Shown here piece after piece: positions 49,589-59,458 of a stretch of DNA of 64,000 nt. Both the position numbers and the translations under genes were made by a program. The stretch covers positions 62,001 through 126,000 of the forward strand of contig NZ_KQ947379.1 of the NCBI RefSeq assembly GCF_001484765.1, given 5' to 3'. Under the pieces are notes generated by a model. The model was not told the DNA's origin. It did no database searches and worked only from the letters and a program-made list of their open reading frames with translations. The DNA is from Entomohabitans teleogrylli. Its GTDB lineage: Bacteria; Pseudomonadota; Gammaproteobacteria; Enterobacterales; Enterobacteriaceae. How positions within the stretch are numbered: position 1 is the stretch's first letter; every line of letters starts with the position of its first letter.

Positions 49589-50953
49589 ATGTCTGACGCG
49601 TCTTCGCCGCAGCGCCTCTTCGCGCAGCTTCATCAACAACTTCACGGCGTCTCTGCCCCGCCGCCGGAGGTACATTTTGATCACTCTGGCGCCTTGCCCT
49701 CTTGCTTCGCCGTCAGCGCCCTTGCCTCCGCCAGTATCGCGCTGGTGGGCAGCGCTCTGGTGAAATTAACCCGGCGCGATCTGCCGCTGCGCGTTGATCA
49801 CCGGCTGGCGTCAATGTGGTTTTCCACCAGCCATCAGCCAGTCAATCGCCGCGCACAAAAGTTATGGGATCCGTTTGCCGGCGATTACGCCACCCGCGAC
49901 GGCTGGATCCGCCTGCATACCAATGCCCCTCACCATCGGCAAGCCATGGAATCGGTACTTGGCAAATATCGTGACCGGGAGACCCTGGCAAACCAGGTGG
50001 CGCAATGGCGCAAGGAAACCCTTGAAGAAAATATCGTCGCCGCCGGCGGATGTGCCGCGGCGATGCGTAGCATGCAGCAATGGCAGCGTCATCCCCAGGG
50101 GCAGGCCGTCAGCGATGAAGCGCTGATTGCCAGTGATATCCGCGATGGCGCCCGTATAGCGCAGCGCATGTCCCCGCTCTCACGGCCATTGCTGGGAGTA
50201 CGGGTGCTCGATTTAACCCGCATCATTGCCGGACCGGTGGCGACCCGGTTGCTGGCGGGACTTGGCGCGACAGTATTGCGAATCGACCCGCCGGACTGGC
50301 GCGAACCGGCGCTGGAAGAGGAATTGACGCCGGGCAAACGCTGCGCGCGCCTCGATCTCAAATCGTCGCAGGGCCGCGAACAGCTGGCGCAGCTGGTGCG
50401 TAACGCCGATATCGTCGTACACGGCTACCGGGCCGATGCGCTGGAAAAACTGGGATTTGACGCCGACACGCTGCGCCAGCTCTCTCCCGGGCTGGTGGAT
50501 ATCTCGCTGAATGCCTGGGGATGGCGCGGACCGTGGCGCAATCGTCGCGGTTTCGATAGCCTGGTGCAGATGGCCTGCGGCATCGCCGCAGAAGGCCAGC
50601 GCTGGAAACAGACGACGCATCCGCAGCCGCTACCGGTCCAGGCGCTGGACCACGCCACCGGCTATCTGATGGCGGCGGCGGCGCTTAACGGCCTCTATCA
50701 CCGCGAACATCTGCAACAGAGTTACCAGGCGCAGCTGTCGCTGGCCGCCACAGCGCATTTCCTGATGCAACAAACGGCCAGCGCTGCCGGAGAATTTCAG
50801 CCCTGGCAGCCCCGGGACTGCGATCCAGCGCTGGAGTTTTCGCGCTTCGGGCTGGGCTACCGACTGCGCTTCCCGCTTGAACTGCCGGGAACGCCGGTGT
50901 GCTGGTCCCGGGAACCTGTGCCGCTGGGCAGCGCTCTCCCCTGCTGGCCATAG
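49589..50953 (+). CDS. Class III CoA-transferase-like protein (CaiB/BaiF) with rearranged domain order
   Basis: From the ATG at 49589 (AGGAG upstream) the protein is 454 residues. The canonical N-terminal core of the family (LLGVRVLDLTRIIAGPVATR) begins only near residue 200, and the likely catalytic Asp lies at about 354 in ALDHATGYL. The first 190 residues include RDGWIRLHTNAPHHRQAM, which resembles the small domain normally found in the C-terminal half. This looks like a circular permutation or fusion of half domains. It should move CoA between carboxylic acids; substrate unknown. It is divergent from sdiA and absent at this place in E. coli. Confidence 0.82.
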   Translation: MSDASSPQRLFAQLHQQLHGVSAPPPEVHFDHSGALPSCFAVSALASASIALVGSALVKLTRRDLPLRVDHRLASMWFSTSHQPVNRRAQKLWDPFAGDYATRDGWIRLHTNAPHHRQAMESVLGKYRDRETLANQVAQWRKETLEENIVAAGGCAAAMRSMQQWQRHPQGQAVSDEALIASDIRDGARIAQRMSPLSRPLLGVRVLDLTRIIAGPVATRLLAGLGATVLRIDPPDWREPALEEELTPGKRCARLDLKSSQGREQLAQLVRNADIVVHGYRADALEKLGFDADTLRQLSPGLVDISLNAWGWRGPWRNRRGFDSLVQMACGIAAEGQRWKQTTHPQPLPVQALDHATGYLMAAAALNGLYHREHLQQSYQAQLSLAATAHFLMQQTASAAGEFQPWQPRDCDPALEFSRFGLGYRLRFPLELPGTPVCWSREPVPLGSALPCWP

Positions 50954-50956
50954 CAG

Positions 50957-51709
50957 TTATTGAGTGAGGAATTTATCCAGGAACTGGCGGGTTCTGGCCT
51001 GCTGCGGCGCGGCGAACAGCGCCCGGGCCGGTCCCTGCTCGACAATCCGCCCCTGATCCATAAAAATAGCCCGATCCGCAACATCGCGGGCAAAGCTCAT
51101 TTCATGGGTGACGATCACCATGGTGCGTTTCTCCTGCGCCAGTTGGCGAATGGTATTCAGCACCTCGCCCACCAGCTCAGGATCCAGCGCCGATGTCGGT
51201 TCATCAAACAGAATCACTTCCGGGCGCATCGCCAGCGCCCGGGCAATCGCCACCCGCTGCTGCTGGCCGCCGGAAAGCTTGCGCGGGTAGCGGTTTTCTT
51301 TGCCGCTCAACCCGACTTTCTCCAGCAGCGTCCTGGCCCGGTTTTCCGCCTCGGCCTTCGGTTCGCCTTTGACAATCACCGGTCCTTCAATGATGTTTTC
51401 CATCACGGTACGATGCGGAAACAGATTGAAATTCTGGAAGACAAACCCAACGTGCTGGCGCAGCTCGCGCACCCGGGCTTTCTGGCGACTCATCGGCAGG
51501 GCGGCGTCAATGGTGATATCGCCGACGCGAATCGTGCCGCTCTCCGGCTGCTCCAGTAAGTTAATACTGCGCAATAGCGTGGTCTTCCCGGAGCCGCTGG
51601 GGCCAATAATAGCCACCACTTCACCAGCGGCGACCTCCAGACTGATACCGTGCAGCACCGTCTGGCCGTGGAATTGTTTGACAAGGTTCCTGACTTCGAT
51701 GGCGCTCAT
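50957..51709 (-). CDS. tcyN: L-cystine ABC transporter ATPase
   Basis: The 250-residue protein has Walker A GPSGSGKTTLL, signature LSGGQQQRVAIARAL and Walker B VILFDEPTSALD. It is the E. coli YecC/TcyN homologue, here with its permease overlapping by 4 bases. Powers uptake of cystine delivered by TcyJ. Its stop lies 3 bases from that of the convergent CoA-transferase gene. Confidence 0.94.
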   Translation of the reverse strand: MSAIEVRNLVKQFHGQTVLHGISLEVAAGEVVAIIGPSGSGKTTLLRSINLLEQPESGTIRVGDITIDAALPMSRQKARVRELRQHVGFVFQNFNLFPHRTVMENIIEGPVIVKGEPKAEAENRARTLLEKVGLSGKENRYPRKLSGGQQQRVAIARALAMRPEVILFDEPTSALDPELVGEVLNTIRQLAQEKRTMVIVTHEMSFARDVADRAIFMDQGRIVEQGPARALFAAPQQARTRQFLDKFLTQ

Positions 51710-52374
51710 TGGGGATCCTGCTCCTGGCGATTAAGCCGTTGTTCAAAGTAGTTCTGCAGCGCCGATAACACCGTCGCCATAACCCAGTAAATCAGCGAAG
51801 CCGCCAGATACATGGTAAACACTTCAAGGGTTCGGGACGTGATCAATTGCGCCTGACGAAACAGCTCCGGCACCTGAATCGTCGCCGCCAGCGAGGTGTC
51901 CTTCACCAGGCTGATAAAACTGTTGCTCAGCGGCGGCAGCGCGACCCGGGCGGCCTGGGGCAGAATGGCGCGGCGCAGCGTTTGCCACGGCGTCATCCCG
52001 ATACTGGCCGCCGCTTCCCACTGCCCTTTATCAATCGAGGAGATGGCCGCGCGCAGGGTTTCCGCCGCATAAGCGGCGGTATTCAGGGACAGGCCGATCA
52101 TCGCCGCTGGCACCGGATCGAGTTCAATACCGAACTGCGGCAGGCCGTAATAGATCATAAACAGCTGGGCAATCAATGGCGTACCGCGGAAAATAGAAAT
52201 ATAAAACCGCGCCAGCCAGGAGACTGGCCACAGAGGGGACAGGCGCATCATGGCCAGCAAAAATCCCAGCAGCAGTCCAAAGAACATCCCGCCAAGACTG
52301 AGCTGTAGAGTAAATACCGCTCCTCTAAGCAAATAGGGCGCTGACTCCAGCACCAGTTGCAGACTTTCTTGCAT
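51706..52374 (-). CDS. tcyL: L-cystine ABC transporter permease
   Basis: The 222-residue protein has about five membrane helices and the polar amino acid permease EAA loop (SIDKGQWEAAASIGMTPWQT). E. coli YecS/TcyL homologue in the same operon order. Confidence 0.94.
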   Translation of the reverse strand: MQESLQLVLESAPYLLRGAVFTLQLSLGGMFFGLLLGFLLAMMRLSPLWPVSWLARFYISIFRGTPLIAQLFMIYYGLPQFGIELDPVPAAMIGLSLNTAAYAAETLRAAISSIDKGQWEAAASIGMTPWQTLRRAILPQAARVALPPLSNSFISLVKDTSLAATIQVPELFRQAQLITSRTLEVFTMYLAASLIYWVMATVLSALQNYFEQRLNRQEQDPQ

Positions 52375-52397
52375 TATTTATAAGCATCCTGTTGGAA

Positions 52398-53384
52398 TCA
52401 GACGTGTGGATGGTAGGCAAACAGCGCCGGCGCGCCGCCGGTATGGATAAACAGTAGCGGACCGTTATCCCTGAATCGCCGTTGGCTGATACCGTCGATC
52501 AGGCCGGCCATCGCTTTCCCGGTATAAACCGGATCGAGCAGGATCCCTTCCAGGCGCGCCAGCAGTTTTACCGCCTCATCGCCGGCTTCATTCGGCATCC
52601 CGTATTGCGGCGCGAAGTAGTCATCCCACAGCAGGACAGGCGCCCGGGCTTCAAGCTCCAGCGCTGTGGCGATCTGCTGCTGAAGATTTACCACCTTCGG
52701 CATCTGCTGTTCGACGCTGCGCGACACCGTTACGCCGATCAGCTCCGCGTCAGGCATCACCTGTTCGAGGCCAACTGCCAGCCCGGCGTGAGTCCCGGCG
52801 CTGCCGGACGCCACCACCACCGAGGAGATCGCCACGCTATCCGCACACTGTTGGGCGATTTCCAGCGAGCTTTCCACATAGCCCAGCGCCCCCAGCGCAT
52901 TCGAACCGCCCACCGGTACCACATAAGGGCGGAATCCCTGAGCCTCAAGACGCGTCGCCAGCTCCGCCAGTTGCGCGTCAGGAGCGTCGAGGGCGGCGCA
53001 CATTTCGACCTGGACATCGAACAGGTCCAGCAGCAGGCGATTGCCGTTAGTCAGGTAGTTTTCTGCCCGGGTGCCAATCGGGTTTTCCAGTAGCGCCACA
53101 CAGTGCAGGCCGAGTTTCGCCGCAACGGCGGCGGTTTGCCGCACGTGGTTGGACTGAATCGCCCCGGCGGTCACCAGCGTATCGGCGCCTTCGCGCAGCG
53201 CATCGGCGGCGAGGAACTCCAGCTTACGCAACTTGTTGCCGCCCAGCGCCATGGGGGTCACATCGTCGCGTTTAATAAAGATTTCCCGGCCAAGATAATC
53301 AGAAAGCCGCGGCAGATACTCCAGCGGCGTCGGCGCGCCGATCAGCTCCAGGCGCGGAAAACGAGTCAGGTGTTGTAAAGGCAT
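52398..53384 (-). CDS. dcyD: D-cysteine desulfhydrase
   Basis: The 328-residue PLP enzyme has the binding lysine in [13 protein letters not shown] (about 45-57) and the glycine-rich phosphate loop SGSAGTHAG. It turns D-cysteine into pyruvate, sulfide and ammonia. It sits between tcyL and tcyJ, as in E. coli, linking uptake to use of sulfur amino acids. Confidence 0.94.
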   Translation of the reverse strand: MPLQHLTRFPRLELIGAPTPLEYLPRLSDYLGREIFIKRDDVTPMALGGNKLRKLEFLAADALREGADTLVTAGAIQSNHVRQTAAVAAKLGLHCVALLENPIGTRAENYLTNGNRLLLDLFDVQVEMCAALDAPDAQLAELATRLEAQGFRPYVVPVGGSNALGALGYVESSLEIAQQCADSVAISSVVVASGSAGTHAGLAVGLEQVMPDAELIGVTVSRSVEQQMPKVVNLQQQIATALELEARAPVLLWDDYFAPQYGMPNEAGDEAVKLLARLEGILLDPVYTGKAMAGLIDGISQRRFRDNGPLLFIHTGGAPALFAYHPHV

Positions 53385-53457
53385 AAATTCTCCGGAAACG
53401 GTTGCCGTGACATCCTTTTATTATGAACATCTATAGTATTACGCACATGCCATAACG

Positions 53458-53484
53458 AAAAAAGGCGCCATCAGCGGCACCTTT
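53458..53484 (-). terminator. Terminator between tcyJ and dcyD
   Basis: On the minus strand, AAAGGTGCC and GGCGCCTTT pair (one mismatch) around a 6-base loop and run into further T residues. It lies 19 bases past the tcyJ stop, so tcyJ is expressed in part as its own unit, as expected for a binding protein needed in excess. Confidence 0.75.
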
Positions 53485-53502
53485 ATCAGGCAGACAGATA
53501 AA

Positions 53503-54303
53503 TTATTTGGTCACATCAGCGCCAAACCATTTTTCAGACAATTTCGCCAGCGAACCGTCTTTCTGCATTTCGGCGATCGCCTGGTTGATGGCGTTGAGCA
53601 AGTCGTCATTGCCCTTACGCACCGCCACGCCGGCCTCCTGACGGGAGAATGGCTCACCGGCCACCGCCAGCGTTGCGTTAGTTTTCTTCACCAGATCGAG
53701 GGCCGCCAGGCGGTCGACCAGAATCACGTTAATGCGGCCGACGCGCAGATCCTGATATTTGGTCGGATCATCATCATAAGTGCGAATATCGACACCTTTG
53801 ACGTTCTGGCGCAGCCACTCTTCATAGTTGGTGCCCAGCCCAACGCCGACTTTTTTCCCCTGCAGATCGGCGGCGGTTTTAATCGCGGCTTCCTCGCCCT
53901 TTTTCACCAGCGCCTGAATGCCGGACACGGTATACGGGGTGGAGAAATCATATTTCTTTTTACGGGCATCGGAGATAGTGACCTGGTTCACCACCACATC
54001 AATACGCTTTGAGTCCAGGGACGCCAGCATCCCGTCCCACTTGGTGGGTTTCAGCTCGGCTTTAACGCCCATATGTTCGGCGAGTTGTTGAGCGAATTCG
54101 ACTTCAAAACCGGTTAATTTCCCGTCTTCGCCCTGAAAACTGAATGGCGGATAAGTGCCTTCCAGTCCGACCAACAGGGTACCGCGTTGTTTAATCTTAT
54201 CCAGCAGATTTTCTGCCGCAAAGGTCGGCACGCTGGCGCCGGCCACTACCGCCACCGCCAGCACGCCCATCAGCGCCTGGCGGCCAAATTTAACCAGTTT
54301 CAT
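53503..54303 (-). CDS. tcyJ: L-cystine-binding periplasmic protein
   Basis: From the second of two adjacent ATGs (54303; GGAG 7 bases upstream) the protein is 266 residues with a Sec signal (about 1-29, ending PTFAA) and the SBP family 3 fold (GTYPPFSFQGEDGKLTGFEV). It is FliY/TcyJ of E. coli. Despite the old fli name it is not a flagellar part. Confidence 0.95.
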   Translation of the reverse strand: MKLVKFGRQALMGVLAVAVVAGASVPTFAAENLLDKIKQRGTLLVGLEGTYPPFSFQGEDGKLTGFEVEFAQQLAEHMGVKAELKPTKWDGMLASLDSKRIDVVVNQVTISDARKKKYDFSTPYTVSGIQALVKKGEEAAIKTAADLQGKKVGVGLGTNYEEWLRQNVKGVDIRTYDDDPTKYQDLRVGRINVILVDRLAALDLVKKTNATLAVAGEPFSRQEAGVAVRKGNDDLLNAINQAIAEMQKDGSLAKLSEKWFGADVTK

Positions 54304-54394
54304 CATTAACTCCGGATATAGAATAGTTGTTATGAAATAGTGTAATGCGCCGGTAAAAAATACCAAAAAACAATTCGCTACCACTTATTCTTTT

Positions 54395-54937
54395 TTAATA
54401 TATATCAGAGGTAGATTTTATAGATTCAGGCGTAGCGGCACTGCGGTCGAGAAATTCGGCGTATTTCCGCAGCGCGATGCGGTAATTATCGGTGCTGGTC
54501 GCCGGTAGCCACGGTTCAAGCTGTTGCTCCATGTGACGTTGTAACAAAAGCCCCTGCGGCAGTTGATGACGGCTCAGATCATTGCCCAGACGACGCAAAC
54601 GCACGACATATTCGTGAATGGTACTGATGCGGATATTGGTCTGCTCAAACAGGTATTGTTTAAAACCGAGGATATCAAACCAGCTTTCCTGCTCATGGCA
54701 CCACAGGTCGCTGCAAAAACGGCACATCGCCGACCACTCTTTACTGGCTTCCTGCCAGGTATGATCGTCCATCGGTCTTTCCAGTTGTGGAATCGCGTTT
54801 TTCTTTATCACCTGGCCGTTATGCACCAGCGTCACGCGCTGTAGCGGTTTACGGCAGTGGGCGCATTGGGTTTGGGCAAGTTTAAAATCTTTGAGGTAGC
54901 GGCTCAGGGGCCGCGTTCTGGCCTGTTGTCTGGTCAT
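54395..54937 (-). CDS. fliZ: FliZ regulator of flagellar and curli genes
   Basis: The 180-residue protein matches E. coli FliZ (RPLSRYLKDFK, two CxxC pairs CAHC and CRFC, PATSTDNYRIALRKY). It favours flagellar class 2 genes and blocks RpoS promoters. It lies 27 bases after fliA in the same operon. Confidence 0.94.
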   Translation of the reverse strand: MTRQQARTRPLSRYLKDFKLAQTQCAHCRKPLQRVTLVHNGQVIKKNAIPQLERPMDDHTWQEASKEWSAMCRFCSDLWCHEQESWFDILGFKQYLFEQTNIRISTIHEYVVRLRRLGNDLSRHQLPQGLLLQRHMEQQLEPWLPATSTDNYRIALRKYAEFLDRSAATPESIKSTSDIY

Positions 54938-54964
54938 AATTAGCCTGTCAAAAGATGGTCGATG

Positions 54965-55690
54965 TCAGGATCTTCCCCGCTCCAGGCGGCTGCGCAGGCG
55001 TTTTATGGCCTGGCTGTGCAACTGACTGACCCGTGATTCCCCTACCTCCAGCACGGCGCCAATCTCTTTGAGATTCAGCTCTTCCTGGTAGTAGAGCGTC
55101 AGTACCCGTTGCTCGCGCTCCGGCAGGGCTTCAATAGCCGCCACCACGCGCTCGCGCAAATCGCTCTCCAGAAGCAGTTGCAGAGGGTTGGTCTGGCGGT
55201 GTTCGTCGGTCATCAGCTCAATACTGTCGCCGTACTCTTCCTGCCATTCATCCCAGGAAAAAAGCTGGCTATTGTTGGTATCAAGCAGCATCTGGCGATA
55301 CTCTTCAGGAGAGAGGTTCAGCCGTTGGGCGACTTCGTTTTCGCTGGCATGGCGCCCCAGTTCCTGCTCGAGTTGCCCGATAGCCTGCGCCACTTCGCGG
55401 GCATTGCGCCGCACGCTGCGCGGCGCCCAGTCCCGGCTGCGCAACTCATCGAGCATCGCGCCGCGAATGCGCTGTATCGCAAAAGTGGTGAAGGCCGTCC
55501 CCTGCAGGGCGTCGTAGCGTTCCACGGCGTGCAACAATCCGATGCCGCCGGCCTGCAACAGGTCATCCAGTTCGACATTCGCCGGTAGCCGTACCTGCAG
55601 GCGCAGCGCTTCATGGCGCACCAGCGGGATATAGCGCAGCCACAGCGAGTGTTTATCCATGACACCGTCAGCGGTATACAGAGAATCCAC
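54965..55690 (-). CDS. fliA: Flagellar sigma factor 28
   Basis: From the GTG at 55690 the protein is 241 residues with sigma regions 2 (about 15-90, DDLLQAGGIGLLHAVERYD), 3 and 4 (LNLKEIGAVLEVGESRVSQ). The GTG start agrees with E. coli fliA. It drives fliC and fliD through the promoters at 57443 and 57563 and is held by FlgM until the hook is finished. Confidence 0.95.
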   Translation of the reverse strand: MDSLYTADGVMDKHSLWLRYIPLVRHEALRLQVRLPANVELDDLLQAGGIGLLHAVERYDALQGTAFTTFAIQRIRGAMLDELRSRDWAPRSVRRNAREVAQAIGQLEQELGRHASENEVAQRLNLSPEEYRQMLLDTNNSQLFSWDEWQEEYGDSIELMTDEHRQTNPLQLLLESDLRERVVAAIEALPEREQRVLTLYYQEELNLKEIGAVLEVGESRVSQLHSQAIKRLRSRLERGRS

Positions 55691-55811
55691 GATCAACAGC
55701 CCTGCTATTTGTAAGTTATCAACCCGATTATCCGTTCCCGCCGGGCTTTTAATCGTCAGAATAGTGGGTGAAATGTGAGGTTATTTGGCAGGATAACCGC
55801 TGGCGAAATGT

Positions 55812-55833
55812 AAAACCCCGCCGCAACGGGGTT
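55812..55833 (-). terminator. Rho-independent terminator of fliC
   Basis: On the minus strand AACCCCG and CGGGGTT pair around TTGCGG, followed by TTAC. A second hairpin (CACCGA/TCGGTG) lies at 55848-55867, between the stop and this one. Confidence 0.75.
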
Positions 55834-55882
55834 CCGGGGTTCGCCCACACCGACGTTGCTATCGGTGCGGGTTGTCGTGCGC

Positions 55883-57376
55883 TTAACGCAGCAGAGACAG
55901 CACGTTTTGCGGTACCTGATTGGCCTGCGCCAGTACCGAAGTGCCCGCCTGCTGGAGGATCTGCGCGCGGGACATATTGGAAACTTCGGTGGCGTAATCG
56001 GCATCTTCAATACGGCTACGGGCGGAAGTCAGGTTATCCACCGTATTGCCGAGGTTGGTGATGGCGGAGTCGAAACGGTTCTGTACCGCACCGAGGTCAG
56101 AACGCAGCGCATCGACCTGCGCCAGCGCGGCATCGATCACCGCCAGCGGGCTGTCGGTTTTTTTGCTGCTCTGGGCGGCGGAAGCCGTCAGCAGCTCAGT
56201 CTTACCGGCGCTGTCAGTACCGATGTACATCTGTTCGCCAGCGGCGTTTTTCACCACCCCGGATGAGTCAACGCTGTAGGATGCGCCGCCCACCTGCAAT
56301 GAAGCGGTTTTCACCGAACCCGGCGCTTTTTGCAGATCGGTCTCCGTCAGGGCTTTATTGTCGGTGGTGGATTTGGTGGTCAGAATGCCGCTGCCTGCCG
56401 CGGTATACACCGCTTTGTCGGTCTGAATTTCCGCGCCGGTACCGGTAGCGGTAGTCGAGGCGGAGATGGTGAAGTTCACCACCGTACCGTCGAGGGTGGC
56501 GGAAAACGAGCCGTTGCCGCTGGCGTCTGCGCTACCAACAGTAAACTCAACGCCCTGATAAGTGAATTTATCACCGGCGTTTGTACCAGCGGCCAGCGTC
56601 GCCAGATCAGTTGCTTGCGTACCGGGAGTGGCCGTGGTGGTGTAAGCAGTGGAGGCGGCATTGGCCTGTGAGGAGTTGGTGACATAGGCGCCGGTCACGG
56701 CGTCAGAATAGATGGTCTGGCCGCCGGCGTTCTTCACGTCGGTACCGCCAATCGCCACGGTATAGGTCTGGCCGCCCACGGCATAGTTATTGGTGCCGGT
56801 CGCGCCAAATTTCGCCACCAGGCTATCGGCACTGGCTTTATCGGCGCCGGTCACGGTGAAGTTGCTCAGGTTCAGGCTCTGGGTATCAATCTTTTTCAGA
56901 TCGATATTGATGATCTCGCCATCGTTGGCGCCAACCTGAATTTTCAGGGTGTTGTCTTCGGACAGCACTTTTACGCCGTTAAACTGGGTCTGCTGGGAGA
57001 CGCGGTCGATTTCACTCAGGCGCTGGGTGATTTCCGCCTGAATAGAGGACAAGTCGCTATCCGAGTTGGTGCCGTTGCTGGCCTGGACCGACAGTTCGCG
57101 CACCCGCTGCAGGTTGTTGTTAATTTCATTCAGCGCGCCTTCGGTGGTCTGGGCCACCGAGATACCGTCGTTGGCGTTGCGCGAGGCCTGAGTCAACCCC
57201 TTAATATTGGAAGTAAAACGGTTGGCGATGGCCTGACCGGCGGCATCGTCTTTGGCGCTGTTGATCCGCAGGCCGGAAGAGAGACGCTCAATGGCGGAAC
57301 TCAGGGAGGACTGGGATTTATTGAGGTTATTCTGGGTCAACAGCGACAGGCTGTTCGTATTAATGACTTGTGCCAT
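55883..57376 (-). CDS. fliC: Flagellin
   Basis: The 497-residue protein has conserved D0/D1 ends (about 1-165 and 405-497: [20 protein letters not shown], and [20 protein letters not shown], ending VLSLLR) and a variable Ala/Thr/Gly-rich centre exposed on the filament. Such a centre evolves fast under immune or phage pressure. It has a sigma-28 promoter at 57443-57469. FliS binds the C-terminus before export. Confidence 0.96.
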   Translation of the reverse strand: MAQVINTNSLSLLTQNNLNKSQSSLSSAIERLSSGLRINSAKDDAAGQAIANRFTSNIKGLTQASRNANDGISVAQTTEGALNEINNNLQRVRELSVQASNGTNSDSDLSSIQAEITQRLSEIDRVSQQTQFNGVKVLSEDNTLKIQVGANDGEIINIDLKKIDTQSLNLSNFTVTGADKASADSLVAKFGATGTNNYAVGGQTYTVAIGGTDVKNAGGQTIYSDAVTGAYVTNSSQANAASTAYTTTATPGTQATDLATLAAGTNAGDKFTYQGVEFTVGSADASGNGSFSATLDGTVVNFTISASTTATGTGAEIQTDKAVYTAAGSGILTTKSTTDNKALTETDLQKAPGSVKTASLQVGGASYSVDSSGVVKNAAGEQMYIGTDSAGKTELLTASAAQSSKKTDSPLAVIDAALAQVDALRSDLGAVQNRFDSAITNLGNTVDNLTSARSRIEDADYATEVSNMSRAQILQQAGTSVLAQANQVPQNVLSLLR

Positions 57377-57442
57377 AGTTCAGTTCCTTCGTTGATTCAC
57401 TGGGAGTTGGGCTGTTGCCCGCGGCTTGCGCCGTCTCCCCAT

Positions 57443-57469
57443 GTATCGGCACGCGGTTTTTGAACTTTA
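57443..57469 (-). promoter_or_regulatory. Sigma-28 promoter of fliC
   Basis: On the minus strand, TAAAGTTC, an 11-base spacer and GCCGATAC match the FliA consensus TAAAGTTT-N11-GCCGATAA. Confidence 0.9.
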
Positions 57470-57562
57470 GGAAATTTTTGCACCTGCCATGAGCGATCAT
57501 TAGCCGCCGAATTAGCGCCCGGAACAGAGATTATTCCGCCTATTAGCGCTACAAAAGAGCGT

Positions 57563-57589
57563 TAAACTTTGCCCGCAAATTGCCGATAC
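57563..57589 (+). promoter_or_regulatory. Sigma-28 promoter of fliDST
   Basis: TAAACTTT, an 11-base spacer and GCCGATAC match the FliA consensus and point to fliD, 38 bases downstream. Confidence 0.9.
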
Positions 57590-57626
57590 CCTGCGATATC
57601 CTGTTCGCGATCATAAGGAATGACTA

Positions 57627-59033
57627 ATGGCTTCGATTTCATCTCTGGGCATCGGCTCTAACCTGCCACTGGACACCTTGCTGACTAATCTCACGACGGC
57701 GGAAAAAGCGCGCCTGACGCCGATTACCAGGCAACAGTCGGCCAACAGCGCGAAGCTGACTGCCTACGGTACCCTGAAAAGCGCGTTAGAAAAGTTCCAG
57801 ACCGCCAATACCGCCCTCAACAGCGCCGATCTATTCAAAAGCACCACTGCCACCAGCAGCAGCGATAAACTCGCCGTCACGACATCGGCCGGCGCGGCCG
57901 CCGGCACCTATACCATCAGCGTCAGCCAACTGGCTCAGGCGCAGTCGCTGGCCACCCGCACTCTGACCTCCAGTTCCGCCCCCCAGGGCGACAGCGCTAT
58001 TGCTTCCCGTACCCTGGTCATCAGCCAGAAGGGACGCGACAAGCCGCTGGAGATAGAACTCTCCGCCGAACAGACTTCACTGGAGGGGATCCGCGACGCC
58101 ATTAATGAGGCGGACGGCGGCGTGACGGCCAGCATCGTCAAACTCAAAGACGACAGCTACCAACTGGTGCTCAGCGCCACCGACAGCGGCGTGGATAACG
58201 CAATGACGATCTCCGTTTCCGGCGACGCTACCCTGCAAAACCTGCTCGGTTACGACAACAGCACCGGCAGCGGCGCCATGACTCAGTTGGTGGCGGCACG
58301 CAACGCGCTGCTCACCGTCAACAACATCGCCATTGAGCGCGCCAGCAATACCGTGACCGATGCGCCGCAGGGGCTAACCCTCAATCTCAGCCAGACGCTG
58401 GAAAACGCCACGGTGATCGTCAGTAAAAGCAACGACAAGGCGACCAGCGCCGTCAATGACTGGGTAAACGCCTGGAATTCGCTGGTGGATACGTTCAACT
58501 CCCTGACCAAATACACGGCCGTCGACCAGGGAGCCGAAACACAGGACGCCAGCAATGGCGCCCTGGTCGGCGACAGTATCGTACGCAATATCCAGACCGG
58601 TATCCGGGCGCAATTCAGCAACAGCGCCACGGGCTCCACCTTTAAGACCCTGGCGGAAATTGGCGTAACCCAGGATCCGACCACCGGAAAGCTGAAAATT
58701 GACGATGACAAACTGCAAAAGGCGCTCACGGATAACAGCAGCGCCACGCGTCAGTTGCTGGTCGGCGACGGCAAAGAGACCGGCATCACCAGCAAAATCG
58801 CCGGGCTGGTCAGCGGCTATCTGGCTGACGACGGCATTATCGACAGCGCCAAAGACGGAATTAACGCCACCCTGAAAAGTCTCACCAAACAGTATCTGGC
58901 GGTCAGCAACAGTATTGACGAAACCATCGCGCGCTATAAAACCCAGTTTACCCAGCTTGATACCATCATCAGTCAGCTTAACAGCACCAGCTCTTATCTG
59001 ACCCAGCAGTTTGACGCACTGAGCAGTTCCTGA
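57627..59033 (+). CDS. fliD: Flagellar filament cap protein
   Basis: The 468-residue protein has coiled-coil D0 ends (start MASISSLGIGSNLPLDTLL; end QLNSTSSYLTQQFDALSSS) and a FliD central domain. It sits as a ring at the filament tip and folds each new flagellin. First gene of fliDST. Confidence 0.95.
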   Translation: MASISSLGIGSNLPLDTLLTNLTTAEKARLTPITRQQSANSAKLTAYGTLKSALEKFQTANTALNSADLFKSTTATSSSDKLAVTTSAGAAAGTYTISVSQLAQAQSLATRTLTSSSAPQGDSAIASRTLVISQKGRDKPLEIELSAEQTSLEGIRDAINEADGGVTASIVKLKDDSYQLVLSATDSGVDNAMTISVSGDATLQNLLGYDNSTGSGAMTQLVAARNALLTVNNIAIERASNTVTDAPQGLTLNLSQTLENATVIVSKSNDKATSAVNDWVNAWNSLVDTFNSLTKYTAVDQGAETQDASNGALVGDSIVRNIQTGIRAQFSNSATGSTFKTLAEIGVTQDPTTGKLKIDDDKLQKALTDNSSATRQLLVGDGKETGITSKIAGLVSGYLADDGIIDSAKDGINATLKSLTKQYLAVSNSIDETIARYKTQFTQLDTIISQLNSTSSYLTQQFDALSSS

Positions 59034-59047
59034 CAAAAGAGGTCGTT

Positions 59048-59458
59048 ATGTACAACAGCAGTGGCACCACCGCCTATGCGCAAATCGGCGTAGAAAGTGC
59101 GGTCATGAGCGCCAGCCCGCACCAGCTTATCGTCATGTTGTTCGACGGCGCTCTGAGTGCGCTGGTACGGGCGCGCCTGTTTATGGACCAGGGTAACGGC
59201 GCCGCCAAAGGTGCTGCCCTGAGCCAGGCAATCAATATCATCGATAATGGCCTGAAAGCCGGGCTGGATCCGGCTCAGGGGGGAACGCTGCCGGAACAAC
59301 TGGCCGCGCTGTATGATTACATGGTACGCCGCCTGCTACAGGCCAATCTGCGTAATGACAGGCGCGCCATCGAAGAAGTGGAAACCCTGCTGAGCGGTAT
59401 CGCCGACGCCTGGAAACAGATTTCCCCCGCCCAACAACCGGTACAGGAGCCAGGCTAA
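59048..59458 (+). CDS. fliS: Flagellin export chaperone
   Basis: The 136-residue helical protein carries the FliS signature SASPHQLIVMLFDGALSAL. It binds the FliC C-terminus and stops early polymerisation. Its stop overlaps the fliT start. Confidence 0.95.
   Translation: MYNSSGTTAYAQIGVESAVMSASPHQLIVMLFDGALSALVRARLFMDQGNGAAKGAALSQAINIIDNGLKAGLDPAQGGTLPEQLAALYDYMVRRLLQANLRNDRRAIEEVETLLSGIADAWKQISPAQQPVQEPG

Noticed and set aside
55740-55780. A possible sigma-28 promoter upstream of fliA (TTAAAAGCC ... GATAATC)
   Set aside because: The spacing is about 3 bases shorter than the consensus, so I do not list it as a feature.
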